A stretch of DNA of 64,000 nt from Candidatus Lutacidiplasma silvani (GCA_022750295.1 JAKIVZ010000005.1:1-64000), one strand, 5' to 3'; counted from the stretch's first letter, positions 46,555-55,296 are shown. The notes: generated by a model not told the origin, from the sequence alone. Made by a program: numbers and translations.

Positions 46555-48531
46555 CTACCAGATGCGGACCCTGGGAGCCGCCGTCGGCGTCGGCCCCTTC
46601 GGGGGGAACGCCGCAGCGAACTGCGGGTGCAGGATCGCGGGGGTGACCGCGCGGATGTCCCCGGGAGAATGCGGGTCGACCGTCAGCCGCCGTCGGCGCT
46701 CCGGTTCGCGACAATTCTGCCGCCAAACCTGCGCCCACGACAGGAAGAACCGCTGTTCGGGAGTGAGCCCGTCGACGGTCGTCCGCCGGGACGGGTCGGC
46801 GGCGAGCCGCCGCTCGAGCGCCTCGTACGCCAGGCTCACGCCGCCGAAATCGGCGATGTTCTCACCGAGGGTAAGCTCCCCGTTCACGAACACCCCGGGG
46901 AGACCCTCTTGGCGGCTGTACTCGGCGACGACGACCTTGGCCCGGGCCTCGAACTCACGGGCGTCCGCCTCGCTCCACCAGTCCCCGAGGTTTCCGTCGG
47001 CATCGAACCGGCGTCCCTGATCGTCGTATCCGTGTGTGATCTCGTGGCCGATCACCGCGCCGATCGCGCCGTAGTTCACCGCGTCGTCCATCGTCGCGTC
47101 GAAGAACGGGGGCTGCAAGATCCCCGCCGGGAACACGATCTCGTTCTGGGTCGGGCTGAAGTACGCGTTCACGGTCTGCGGCGTCATCCCCCACTCCGAC
47201 CGGTCGACGGTTCCCCCAATCCGGGCCATTTGGCGGTGGACCTCGAACGCGACCGCCCGCTGCCAGTTCCCCGCGTAGTCGTCCCGGCGGACCACCACCG
47301 AGGAGTAATCCCGGAACCGCTCGGGATGCCCGATCTTCGTCGTGAACCGGTCGAATTTCGTGAGGGCCTTCTGCCGGGTCGGTTCGGTCATCCAGTCGAG
47401 CCCCTTCAGACGGTCCCGGAACACCGCGCGTAGGTCCGACACCAGCTCGACCATCCGGGCGCGGGCGTCCGGCGGGAAATGCCGCTCCACGTAGAGTGCG
47501 CCGAGCGCCTCCCCGAGGTTGTCATCGATGGCGCGCGCCGCCAGCTTCCAGTCCGGCTCCGGCTCGGGCTGACCCTGGAGGACGCGGTGGAAAAACTCGA
47601 AATCCTCCCGCTCGACCGCCGGCTGGAGGTACGGAGCGATCGCGTGAAGGACGTGCCATCGGAGGTAGACCTTCAGGTCCGCGAGGTTCCGCTGGGCGAG
47701 GACTGCCTCGAGCGAGGTGAAGAACTCGGGCTGTCCCACGACGACGTAGCCGATCGATTCGGCGTGGCGGTCGGCCAGGTAGGCGGTCCATGGGAACCCC
47801 GGGAACCGAGTAGCGAGCTCCGCCACCGGGAACGGGTGGTGGTTTTTCACGTCGTCGCGCAGGTCCGTCGCGCTCCGACTGGCCCGAGCGAGCTCGGTCT
47901 CGATCGAGACGATGGTCGCCGCCTCCGAATCCGCGGTCGATTCCGGGTCCCCGAGGAGCCGGAACATCCGGGCGACGTGGGCCTGGTACCCGACTCGCTG
48001 GGTGTCGAACTCTGGGGCAAGGTAGTACTCCCGGTCGGGGAGTCCGATTCCGCCTTGGTAGACGTAGAAGGCGTACACCGAACTGTGCCGACGGTCGGGG
48101 TGGACGAACGGCTGGAAGAAGGGCGCGACCCCGGAATCGTGCAACGCCGCCACGGTGTGCACGAGCTCCGGCACGCTTCCGATCCGCTCAATGGCGTCGA
48201 GCTGGGCCCGGATCGGCGCGAAGCCGACCGACTCTCGACGCACCTGGTCGAGGGCGGAGGCGTAGAAGTCCCCGACTTGGCGTCGGGGGGAGTCGGGGGC
48301 GGCCGATCGATCGGCCCCGGCGGACTCGAGGAGCGCCCGCAATAGCATGAAGTTCCGCTCGATCAACTCCGTGAACCCCCCCCAGATCGCCTTGTCGGCC
48401 GGTACCGGATTGTTCCGCCGCCACGTTCCCGTGGCGTAGCCATAGAAGTCCACGGTCGGGTCGACCGACCGGTCCATGTAGTCGACTGAAAACCTCGGGA
48501 CACTGGGTTGGCTCGACGCCGCCTGCTCCAT
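46555..48531 (-). CDS. M13-family (neprilysin/PepO-like) zinc metallopeptidase
   Basis: The 658-residue protein has the family N-terminus (SVDPTVDFYGYATGTWRRNNPVP), NAYFSPTQNEIVFPAGILQPPFF, the zinc motif HEITH (496-500) in GAVIGHEITHGYDDQG, and the third-ligand motif GENIADFGG. The end RVRIW replaces the common Cys-x-x-Trp of eukaryotic members. No signal peptide is seen, so it probably degrades peptides in the cytoplasm like bacterial PepO. It is separated from the upstream MFS gene by 70 bp on the same strand and may be co-transcribed with it. Confidence 0.94.
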   Translation of the reverse strand: MEQAASSQPSVPRFSVDYMDRSVDPTVDFYGYATGTWRRNNPVPADKAIWGGFTELIERNFMLLRALLESAGADRSAAPDSPRRQVGDFYASALDQVRRESVGFAPIRAQLDAIERIGSVPELVHTVAALHDSGVAPFFQPFVHPDRRHSSVYAFYVYQGGIGLPDREYYLAPEFDTQRVGYQAHVARMFRLLGDPESTADSEAATIVSIETELARASRSATDLRDDVKNHHPFPVAELATRFPGFPWTAYLADRHAESIGYVVVGQPEFFTSLEAVLAQRNLADLKVYLRWHVLHAIAPYLQPAVEREDFEFFHRVLQGQPEPEPDWKLAARAIDDNLGEALGALYVERHFPPDARARMVELVSDLRAVFRDRLKGLDWMTEPTRQKALTKFDRFTTKIGHPERFRDYSSVVVRRDDYAGNWQRAVAFEVHRQMARIGGTVDRSEWGMTPQTVNAYFSPTQNEIVFPAGILQPPFFDATMDDAVNYGAIGAVIGHEITHGYDDQGRRFDADGNLGDWWSEADAREFEARAKVVVAEYSRQEGLPGVFVNGELTLGENIADFGGVSLAYEALERRLAADPSRRTTVDGLTPEQRFFLSWAQVWRQNCREPERRRRLTVDPHSPGDIRAVTPAILHPQFAAAFPPKGPTPTAAPRVRIW

Positions 48532-48601
48532 CAGTTCGCACCTCGGACGGTCGGGACTCGGGACCCTCGGACCCCTATCATGCTTGGGAGTTGCCCCCGA
48601 A

Positions 48602-50065
48602 TCACGACGCGGGCACGGGACGGGGGGTCCCCTTGCCTCGGGACCAGGAAAGGGCGGCCGCGAGAAGGAGGATCACGATTGAGCCGTAGAAGGCGGCGCG
48701 AATGCCGGTGAGGAACTCCGAGCCGATCCCGCCAACCAGGTTGGTCGTCCCGAGGAACACCTCGTAGGTGACGTATCGGGGGACGCTCGTCGAAGCGATC
48801 GTGATCGCGAGGACGAAACTGAGGAGCGTGCCGATGTTCGCCAACGTCGCCCGGAGCCCGCTGATCGTTCCGAACGTTCGCGGCGTGGCCTGGCTCATGA
48901 TCGCGGTCGAGTTCGCCGGGTAAAACATCCCGGATCCCATTCCCCCGATCAGGGAGATCACCGGGATCCAACCGAGCCAGGTGGTCAGCGTGAGTTGGGA
49001 ATACGCCACGACCGCGCCGGCCATGGCGAGGATTCCGAGGGTCGCGAGGAGCCGGGCGCCGAGCCGGTCGACCTGCCGTCCCATGACCGGTCCCGCGAGC
49101 GCCCCCAGCAGGTAGCCGGGGACGAGGAGGAGTGAGGCGTTCAGCGGGGAGAGTCCCCGGAGCCCCTGGAGGTACATCGTGAGGAGGAAGATGACCGCGA
49201 GGTATCCGAGCGCCTGGAGCAAACCCGCGACCAGCGAGAACCCGAGGAGCCGATTCTTCAGCTGCCGAAGGTCGAGCAGCGGGTCGGTCACCCGCAATTC
49301 GGTGTACAGGAACGCCGGCAGCAACGCGGCCCCGACCACGAGGTAGGCGAGGTTCCCGATCGTGACCCCGAAGATCGAGAGCTCGATCAGCCCGTAGCAG
49401 AGCAGGGTCAGCATTCCCGAGAAGGTGAGGAATCCGGGGAGGTCGAACCGGACCCGGTGCGTCTCGGTGGGCGGCAGGGTTCGGAGCCCGAGCGCGATGG
49501 CGACGAGCCCGATCGGGATGTTGATGAAGAAGATGTAACGCCAACCGACCTCCGTCGTGATCACGCCCCCGAGGAGGATCCCGAGGATCGCACCGAGGCT
49601 GTAGCCGAAGACGAAGAAGCCGAACGCCCGGCCGCGCCGCTCCGGCGGGAAGACCGCCGCGATGAGCGCGCCCGCATTGGCGAACATCAGCGACCCACCG
49701 ATCGCTTGGATCGCCCGGGCCGCGATCAGGAACGTCGTGGTGGGGGCAAATCCCGAGAGGGCGGATCCGACGGTGAAGATGGCGAACCCGCTGTTGTAGG
49801 CTCGGCTCCGGCCGACCGTATCCCCGAGCCGGCCCGCCTGGGTCGTCAGCGCGGCCGTGACGAGGAGGTAGATCAGGACGGTCCAGATGATCGAAGAGAG
49901 CGGCGAGTTGAGTTCCCTTGCCATCGTGGGAATGGCGAGGATCACGATCGTGCTGTCGACCGCCACCATCAGCGTGCCGAGGGTCGTGAGGAGGAGGACG
50001 GCGTTCTCGTGCGGGTCGCGACCGGGCGCCGATGGGGGAACGGTCGCGGGGGAGACTCGGGCCAT
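48602..50065 (-). CDS. MFS transporter, DHA2-type (14 TM) drug/solute exporter
   Basis: The 487-residue protein has about 14 hydrophobic helices. Major-facilitator marks are VDSTIVILAIPTMARELNSP in the first helix, the loop motif GRLGDTVGRSRAY, and the antiporter-type motif C region GYSLGAILGILLGGVIT. A second-half GRQVDRLGARLL repeats the loop motif. These fit proton-driven multidrug exporters of the EmrB/QacA type. The ATG at 50065 is preferred over one at 50140 because the TATA-like CCCTAAATCCC lies between them. The substrate is unknown. Confidence 0.9.
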   Translation of the reverse strand: MARVSPATVPPSAPGRDPHENAVLLLTTLGTLMVAVDSTIVILAIPTMARELNSPLSSIIWTVLIYLLVTAALTTQAGRLGDTVGRSRAYNSGFAIFTVGSALSGFAPTTTFLIAARAIQAIGGSLMFANAGALIAAVFPPERRGRAFGFFVFGYSLGAILGILLGGVITTEVGWRYIFFINIPIGLVAIALGLRTLPPTETHRVRFDLPGFLTFSGMLTLLCYGLIELSIFGVTIGNLAYLVVGAALLPAFLYTELRVTDPLLDLRQLKNRLLGFSLVAGLLQALGYLAVIFLLTMYLQGLRGLSPLNASLLLVPGYLLGALAGPVMGRQVDRLGARLLATLGILAMAGAVVAYSQLTLTTWLGWIPVISLIGGMGSGMFYPANSTAIMSQATPRTFGTISGLRATLANIGTLLSFVLAITIASTSVPRYVTYEVFLGTTNLVGGIGSEFLTGIRAAFYGSIVILLLAAALSWSRGKGTPRPVPAS

Positions 50066-50380
50066 GGGGTTCGGGACCGGTCGGCTCCGATTCCCGACGG
50101 GATTTAGGGATTCGGGCCCGAGTATCGCCGGGGCAACCAACGGGGGGTCTCGGGGGCCGCCGAATCACGCCCCGCGAGACGTCCCATCCCCTTCGAGCGA
50201 CGTGGCGACCCGAGGTCAACTTCGAAAGTCGATCGATCCCTCGAGAGGGTCGGCCCGGCGTCGGCCTCATCGACTTTCCCCTCCGTCGCGGTCCCCCCTC
50301 CGACGCCGCGCGAGAGAGCCCGCGTGGAAACCCTTTTTAACGACCCCCCCTCTCGTACGCTAGAATGCGCCGTTTTGTCG
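50066..50380. other. Intergenic region upstream of MFS gene and nitroreductase
   Basis: The first 45 bp hold the MFS promoter box. The rest has no recognisable gene. Short frames here are not coding-like. Near 50333-50342 CTTTTTAACG is a TATA candidate for a rightward transcript starting near 50365 that leads into the nitroreductase leader. Confidence 0.4.
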
Positions 50381-50423
50381 CCGAGGAATAACCCCTCGGA
50401 CCGTTTTCGCTCGAGTTTTTTTT
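50381..50423 (+). promoter_or_regulatory. Leader hairpin followed by T8 tract before nitroreductase
   Basis: CCGAGG (50381-50386) pairs perfectly with CCTCGG (50394-50399) around a 7-nt loop. It is followed 17 bp later by eight T residues (50416-50423), and the nitroreductase ATG is at 50443. The arrangement could be a terminator or attenuator in the leader of the nitroreductase-XTP pyrophosphatase unit. Confidence 0.35.
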
Positions 50424-50442
50424 CTGCCCTGGACGCGGTGTC

Positions 50443-50973
50443 ATGGACCTCAACGAGGCGATTCGCTCTTACCGGCCCTGCCGGTCGTTCCAGTCGCGCC
50501 CGATCCCCTCCGAGAAGGTCCGAGCGATCCTCGCTTCGGCGCGGCTCGCCCCCTCCCAAGGAAACCTCCAACCGTGGCGATTCGTGGTCGTTCAGGACGA
50601 CGAACGGAAGCGACTGCTCGCCCAGGCCTGCGTGAAAGGGAAACCGGTGGCGGAGGCGCCGATCGCCGTCGTGGCGTTTTCGGTCGAAGAGGATGTCCCA
50701 GTGACGATCGGCGGGTACATCTCCGCCTACCCGCTCGACGTCGCGGTCGCGATCAGCCACCTCCAGCTCTCGGCGACGGCCGAAGGTCTTGGAACCTGTT
50801 GGATCGTCGACTTCCACGAAGACAAGGTACGGGCGGTGCTCGGCGTCCCCGAGGGGATTCATCCCCTCGCGATCCTCCCCGTCGGATATCCGGCGGAGAA
50901 TGGGGGTCCGGCCCCCGCCGAGGGGCGAAAAAGCCCCGACGAGATCATCGCCTACAACGAATTCGACTGGTGA
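50443..50973 (+). CDS. Nitroreductase-family flavoprotein
   Basis: The 176-residue FMN protein begins DLNEAIRSYRPCRSF, the usual nitroreductase N-terminus with Arg contacts to FMN phosphate. It continues LASARLAPSQGNLQPWRFVVV, DVAVAISHLQLSATAEGLGTCWI and LAILPVGYPAE. Substrates could be nitroaromatics, quinones or enone compounds; the sequence does not tell. It is followed after 2 bp by the XTP/dITP pyrophosphatase gene, so they form a two-gene unit. Confidence 0.93.
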   Translation: MDLNEAIRSYRPCRSFQSRPIPSEKVRAILASARLAPSQGNLQPWRFVVVQDDERKRLLAQACVKGKPVAEAPIAVVAFSVEEDVPVTIGGYISAYPLDVAVAISHLQLSATAEGLGTCWIVDFHEDKVRAVLGVPEGIHPLAILPVGYPAENGGPAPAEGRKSPDEIIAYNEFDW

Positions 50974-50975
50974 GC

Positions 50976-51530
50976 ATGGACGTCACCTTCGTGACGTCGA
51001 ACCCCGGGAAGTTGGCGGAGGTCCGGCGGATTTTCCGGCCCTACGGAATCCAGGTCGGCTGGAGCCAGCAAGAGCTCCCCGAGCCGCAGGCCGAGCGGTT
51101 GGAAGACGTCGTCCGGGCGAAACTCGCGGCCGCGGCGCGCGCCGGCTCCGGCGTGGTCGTCGAGGACTCGGGAATGTTCGTCCGCGCGCTGGGAGGGTTT
51201 CCCGGCGTTTACTCCCGCTATGTGCTGGACACGATCGGCCTCGACGGGGTTCTGCGCCTGGCCCACGGCCGGTCTCGGGCCGTCCAGTTCCGGGCGGTGG
51301 CCGGATATCGGCGCGGTCGGACCGAGCTCTACGCGACCGGAACGGTCCAGGGTACGCTCGCGACACGTCCGCGCGGGGCGAACGGGCTCGGATACGACCC
51401 GATCTTCGTCCCGACCGGCGAGCGACGAACGTTTGCGCAGATGGATCCCGCCGCGAAGGACGCCCGGTCGCATCGGGGCCGCGCGATGCGGTCGCTCGCC
51501 CGGAAGATCCGGGCGCTCGAAGGGACGTGA
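50976..51530 (+). CDS. XTP/dITP pyrophosphatase (RdgB/HAM1 family)
   Basis: This enzyme hydrolyses non-canonical purine triphosphates (XTP, dITP) to monophosphates. The 184-residue protein has the N-terminal VTFVTSNPGKLAEVRRIF, the metal/catalytic VVVEDSGMFVRALGGFPGVYSRYV, GANGLGYDPIFVPTGE and the C-terminal SHRGRAMRSLARKI. All conserved positions are present. The ATG at 50976 follows the nitroreductase stop by 2 bp; a longer open frame upstream is a shadow of that gene. Confidence 0.95.
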   Translation: MDVTFVTSNPGKLAEVRRIFRPYGIQVGWSQQELPEPQAERLEDVVRAKLAAAARAGSGVVVEDSGMFVRALGGFPGVYSRYVLDTIGLDGVLRLAHGRSRAVQFRAVAGYRRGRTELYATGTVQGTLATRPRGANGLGYDPIFVPTGERRTFAQMDPAAKDARSHRGRAMRSLARKIRALEGT

Positions 51531-51594
51531 GGCCGCCCCGGGGGAGCTCCCCCGGAGCGGCAGAACGGGTTCGGTCGGGCGGGAGACGGAGCGT

Positions 51595-53268
51595 CTAGTC
51601 CTCGCCGAAGTCGCCGCCGCCCATGCCGCCCATGCCACCCATACCGCCCATGCCGCCGCCGGGACCCCCGGCGCCGCCGGGCGGGGCGGGGCTGCCCTTG
51701 GAAGCGATGACGTCGTCGATGCGCAAGATCATGACCGCAGCGTCGGTCGCCGACTCGATCGCCTGGCGTCCGACCCGGATCGGCTCGACGACGAAGAGCG
51801 CCTTCATGTCGTCGACCTTGCCGAGCTGGACGTTGACGCCGGCGTGCTTCTGACCCGCCTTGTGCGTCTTCCGCAGTTCGATCAGGATGTCGATCGGGTC
51901 GAGACCGGCGTTCTCGGCGAGCGTCCGCGGGATCGTCTCGAGCGCCTCCGCGAAGCTCTCGAACGCGAGTTGCTCCCGGCCCCCGACCTTCGCCGCCTCG
52001 TCGCGCAGGTGGAGGGCGAGTTCGCTCGCCGCCGCCCCACCGCCGTAGACGACGCGGCCGTCCTCGACCGCGACCGCGACCACGTTGAGCGCGTCGTCGA
52101 GCGACCGCTCGATCTCATCGAGCACATGCTCGGTGCCGCCGCGCATCAGGATCGAGACGGCCTTCGCCTTCACGCAGCCGGTGACGAACGTGAGGGAATC
52201 CTCCCCGATCTTCCGCTCTTCGACGAGCCCCGCGACACCGACATCGTCGGCCGTCAGTTCGGAGACCTTCGAGACGATGTTCGCCCCCGTCGCCTTGGCG
52301 AGCTTCTCCATGTCCGACTTCTTGACGCGCCGGACCCCGTAGATTCCCTCCTTGGCGAGGTAGTGCTGGGCGAGGTCGTCGATCCCCTTCTGGCAGAAGA
52401 CGACGTTCGCTCCGGATTTCTTGACCTGCTCGACCATCCGCTTCAGCATGTTCTCCTCCTCCTGGAGGAACGCGTTCAGCTGGTCGGGGTCGTTGATCTC
52501 GATCTTCGCGTCGATCTCGGTCTTCTTGATCTCGAGCGCGGCGTCGAGGAGCGCGATCTTCGGGCTGGCGACCCGGTTGGGCATTGCCGTGTGAACCTTC
52601 TCCTTGTCGACGATGACGCCCTCGATGAGCTCGGTGTCGGTCATCGAGCCACCCTGCTTCTTGATCAGCTGGATGTTGTCGAGGTCGACGTAGTAGCCCT
52701 TCTCGGTCTTCTCCGCGACGGCGGTGATGGCCTTCACGGCGATGTCGCCGAGCTTCTCGCGGTTGTAGGAGACGGACTTCGAGGCCATCGAGGTGATCGC
52801 GACCCGCTTCAGCGTCGCCGTGTCGGTGACCTCGACGGGCTCGCTGATCTTTTGCAGGACCTCGAGCGCCTTCTGCGAGGCCAGGCGGTACCCTTGGCTG
52901 ATCAGCGTCGGGTGGATGTTCTGCTCGACGAGCGTCTCGGCGCGCTTGAGGAGCTCGCCCGCGAGGACCACGGCGGTCGTCGTGCCGTCGCCGGCTTCCT
53001 GGTCCTGCGTCTTGGCGACCTCGACCAGCATCTTGGCCGCCGGGTGCTCGACGTCCATCTCCTTCAGGATCGTGACCCCGTCGTTCGTGACGACGACGTC
53101 GCCCATCGAGTCGACGAGCATCTTGTCGAGGCCGCGCGGGCCGAGGGTCGAGCGCACGGCGTCCGCGATCGCCTTGGCGGCCGCGATGTTGTTCGAGAGG
53201 GCGCCCTTGCCGCGTTCGCGCCTCGTCCCTTCCTTCAGCACCAGAATCGGCGTTTGTCCTGTCAGCAT
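51595..53268 (-). CDS. thsA: Thermosome subunit (group II chaperonin)
   Basis: The thermosome is the archaeal double-ring ATP-dependent folding chamber. The 557-residue subunit has the N-terminal [14 protein letters not shown] and [16 protein letters not shown]. The ATP site is in [10 protein letters not shown] and [18 protein letters not shown]. The apical helical protrusion region follows, then [20 protein letters not shown]. The C-terminal tail has GGM repeats. Only one subunit gene is in the window. The TATA box TTAAATAC at 53325-53332 and a palindrome around 53287-53305 precede the start. Confidence 0.97.
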   Translation of the reverse strand: MLTGQTPILVLKEGTRRERGKGALSNNIAAAKAIADAVRSTLGPRGLDKMLVDSMGDVVVTNDGVTILKEMDVEHPAAKMLVEVAKTQDQEAGDGTTTAVVLAGELLKRAETLVEQNIHPTLISQGYRLASQKALEVLQKISEPVEVTDTATLKRVAITSMASKSVSYNREKLGDIAVKAITAVAEKTEKGYYVDLDNIQLIKKQGGSMTDTELIEGVIVDKEKVHTAMPNRVASPKIALLDAALEIKKTEIDAKIEINDPDQLNAFLQEEENMLKRMVEQVKKSGANVVFCQKGIDDLAQHYLAKEGIYGVRRVKKSDMEKLAKATGANIVSKVSELTADDVGVAGLVEERKIGEDSLTFVTGCVKAKAVSILMRGGTEHVLDEIERSLDDALNVVAVAVEDGRVVYGGGAAASELALHLRDEAAKVGGREQLAFESFAEALETIPRTLAENAGLDPIDILIELRKTHKAGQKHAGVNVQLGKVDDMKALFVVEPIRVGRQAIESATDAAVMILRIDDVIASKGSPAPPGGAGGPGGGMGGMGGMGGMGGGDFGED

Positions 53269-53286
53269 GGTTCGGAATTCTCCGGC

Positions 53287-53332
53287 AGGTCGACTGACCT
53301 GTCAGCTCTGGTGAATTACCGCTTGTATTTAA
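53287..53332. promoter_or_regulatory. Thermosome promoter and leader palindrome
   Basis: On the minus strand TTAAATAC is a strong TATA box whose predicted start is near 53302. At that start lie two overlapping inverted repeats: AGGTC-n4-GACCT (53287-53300) and CTGAC-n2-GTCAG (53294-53305). Toward the right the same AT-rich box (GTATTTAATGG) could serve the small membrane-protein gene. The palindrome is a candidate operator. Confidence 0.5.
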
Positions 53333-53431
53333 TGGGTGGCGTCGCCTTCGGCTCTTGTCCTCGAACGCGCCGGCCCCCGAGCCGAACGGCCGGTCGGAAG
53401 GGTTCTTCGGGGCCGTCCGCCTGAGGGGAGC

Positions 53432-53797
53432 GTGCCACGGCGATTCGACTTCCACGGGTGGGACCTCCCCATTGTCCTCGCCGGCGTCGCCGCCATCGCG
53501 GCAGCCGTCACGCTCGTCGTCGTCGGAACCGCGATGGTGGGAGACGGGGAGGCCAAGATCGCGAGCGCGAACGAGTTCGTCGAGCAACAGAACTCCCGCG
53601 GATGCGGAGGGAATTCGACGGGACCCCTCCCGTCGTGCGCCGTCCTAGCGCCGGGAATCGACCAGCGGGAGGGTCTGGCGGGCCAACAGGAGGTCAACCT
53701 CGGGGGAACCATTGCGCTGGAATCGCTGGTCCCGTTCACGGCCCTCGGCGTGCTCGGGGTCCTCCAGCTCTGGCGCTGGGCGAGGCACGAAACGTGA
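53432..53797 (+). CDS. Small two-TM membrane protein A (tandem paralog)
   Basis: The 121-residue protein has an N-terminal membrane helix (LPIVLAGVAAIAAAVTLVVVG), an external loop of about 65 residues with two cysteines, and a second helix (VPFTALGVLGVLQLW). The loop reads ASANEFVEQQN, then GCGGN, SCAVL, GIDQREGLAGQQE. The same landmarks occur in the next gene, so the two are tandem paralogs. The GTG at 53432 has GGGGAG just upstream; the frame also opens earlier at 53336, but that precedes the predicted transcript start. Function unknown. Confidence 0.7.
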   Translation: MPRRFDFHGWDLPIVLAGVAAIAAAVTLVVVGTAMVGDGEAKIASANEFVEQQNSRGCGGNSTGPLPSCAVLAPGIDQREGLAGQQEVNLGGTIALESLVPFTALGVLGVLQLWRWARHET

Positions 53798-53864
53798 GAC
53801 TCACCCGGAGGAGCCCTCTCACCCGTCAGTCCCGGCGAATCGATGGGCCGACGGGGGGCGCACG

Positions 53865-54263
53865 ATGCGACGGTTGACCCAAGTACTCCTCCTCGGCCTC
53901 GTCGCCGCGGGAGCGGTGTTCGGTACGCTCGCCGTCGTAGGGGAGCAGCTCGTACTCGGCGGGCAGGGTCAGATCCAGGGGGCCAACGCGTGGGTCAACG
54001 CCCAGAATGCGCAGTGGGCCCAGTACTGCGCCCAGAACGGCTCGCAAACCATCGGCTGCAACGGCCCGCCGCCCCTTAGTTCGGGGATCGAGCAACCCCA
54101 GGGGCAAGCCGGTGCGCGGGAGCTCCGGTTCGGACAGGGACTCCTCACCGACTCCGTAGCTCCACTCGGGGTCGCCTTCGGGCTCGGCGCCGCGTGCGCG
54201 GGAGCCCGACGCGGGGCGGATCGGCCGCCGCCCGTGCGACCTCGATCCGACGGACGATCCTAG
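53865..54263 (+). CDS. Small two-TM membrane protein B (tandem paralog)
   Basis: The 132-residue protein has a first membrane helix (VLLLGLVAAGAVFGTLAVVG), an external loop and a second helix (SVAPLGVAFGLGAACAG). The loop contains GANAWVNAQN, YCAQNGSQTIGCNG and GIEQPQGQAGARE, aligning with GSAN-type, Cys-pair and GIDQ...AG...E landmarks of the preceding gene 67 bp upstream. A Pro/Arg-rich tail follows. I do not know a named family. Tandem duplication and conserved loop features suggest a selected extracytoplasmic role. Confidence 0.72.
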   Translation: MRRLTQVLLLGLVAAGAVFGTLAVVGEQLVLGGQGQIQGANAWVNAQNAQWAQYCAQNGSQTIGCNGPPPLSSGIEQPQGQAGARELRFGQGLLTDSVAPLGVAFGLGAACAGARRGADRPPPVRPRSDGRS

Positions 54264-54318
54264 AACCCGAACCCCGGCGGGCCACGCGGACCCAGGGCCC
54301 AACGTGGCCGAGGAGGGA

Positions 54319-55131
54319 TCAAGTCCCGTACCGGCGTTGCCGGTTCTGGAACGCTTGGATCGCCTTCAGGAAGTCGATCTTCGCGAGGCCCGGCCACAGC
54401 ACGTCGGCGAAGTAGAGCTCCGCGTACGCGGTCTGCCAGAGGAGGAAGTTCGAGATTCGCTCCTCGCCGCTCGTCCGGAACACCAGGTCGGGGTCCGGGA
54501 GGTCGGCGGTGTAGAGACGGCGCGAGACCATCTCCGCGTCGATCTGGTCGGGCTGGACCGACCCTTTCGCGACGTCCTCGGCGATGCGGCGGATCGCGAG
54601 GAGGATCTCCTCCCGGCCTCCGTAGGCGATCGCGATGTTGTACTGGTACTCGCTGTAATTCTTCGTCGCGTCCTCCGCGGCCCGAATCGCTTCCTGGACA
54701 TCCGCCCGCAGGAGCGGGATGTTCCCGATCGCCCGCACCCGGATTCGGTGCTGGTGGACGCGGGGATCGGTCACGACGTCCCGGAACCCGTTCGCGAAGA
54801 GGTCCATCAGCGCCGCGATCTCCTCTTTCGGACGGGAGAGGTTCTCGGTCGAGAGGGCGTAGACGGTCAGGATCCGTACGCCGGCCTCGAGGCACCAGTC
54901 GAGGAGCTGCTCGAGCTTGTCGCGGCCGCTCACGTGCCCCTCCGAGATCATCATCCCGTGGCCCATCGCGAACCTCCGGTTCCCGTCCATGATGATGGCG
55001 AGGTGGCGCGGGACCGGGGCCATCCGGACCCGCTCGAGGAGCTGGCGCTCCTGCGCCTCCTTCAGCGCCCCCGCGACGACCGTCGAGAACGAGCGGGCCG
55101 GCGGCTCCGGGGAGGTTGGAGGGTCGGTCAC
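54319..55131 (-). CDS. uppS: cis-Prenyltransferase (undecaprenyl/dolichyl diphosphate synthase family)
   Basis: This enzyme elongates allylic diphosphates with isopentenyl diphosphate in cis to make the polyprenyl (dolichyl) carrier for glycan assembly. The 270-residue protein has the catalytic HLAIIMDGNRRFA, GRDKLEQLLDWCLEAGVRILTVYALSTENLSRP, and the C-terminal signature DLVFRTSGEERISNFLLWQTAYAELYF split by a few residues. It starts at a GTG. A TATA-like CTAAACCG about 26 bp upstream makes it leaderless. The carrier would serve the glycosyltransferases encoded nearby (inference). Confidence 0.95.
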   Translation of the reverse strand: MTDPPTSPEPPARSFSTVVAGALKEAQERQLLERVRMAPVPRHLAIIMDGNRRFAMGHGMMISEGHVSGRDKLEQLLDWCLEAGVRILTVYALSTENLSRPKEEIAALMDLFANGFRDVVTDPRVHQHRIRVRAIGNIPLLRADVQEAIRAAEDATKNYSEYQYNIAIAYGGREEILLAIRRIAEDVAKGSVQPDQIDAEMVSRRLYTADLPDPDLVFRTSGEERISNFLLWQTAYAELYFADVLWPGLAKIDFLKAIQAFQNRQRRYGT

Positions 55132-55194
55132 GGCGAATTGAGGAACGCCGAACGGTTTAGCGGTTCCCGTTCGACGGAGCCTCGGGGTGGGGAG

Positions 55195-55296
55195 CGCCCT
55201 GGTCGGGAGTTTCGACGGCCCGCTCGCGCGGACCGCATTCGAACCCGAGTCCCAAGCTCGACAGACTTAGATCCTAGACCGCTAGACTACCAGGGC
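55195..55296 (-). tRNA. tRNA-Asp (anticodon GUC) with T-loop intron
   Basis: Acceptor strands GCCCTGG and CCAGGGC pair perfectly, with discriminator G. The D-arm is GTCT...GGAT. The anticodon arm TAAGT/GCTTG closes CTGTCGA, anticodon GTC. The T-stem TCGGG pairs with CCCGA only when a 29-nt segment inside the T-loop is skipped. The mature T-loop is then TTCGAAT and the tRNA is a regular 73 nt. Without removal the T-arm cannot form. No CCA is encoded. It lies upstream of uppS on the same strand. Confidence 0.92.
55209..55237 (-). other. Non-canonical 29-nt intron in the tRNA-Asp T-loop
   Basis: The boundaries sit in a bulge-helix-bulge. The outer helix is the T-stem TCGGG/CCCGA. The 3' bulge is ACT, the central 4-bp helix TTCG/CGAA, the 5' bulge AAT, and the inner helix GCGGTCC/GGGCCGT. 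Cutting after the second base of each bulge joins ...TTCGAA to T..., restoring a 7-nt T-loop. The insertion point is between nucleotides 59 and 60. Confidence 0.88.
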
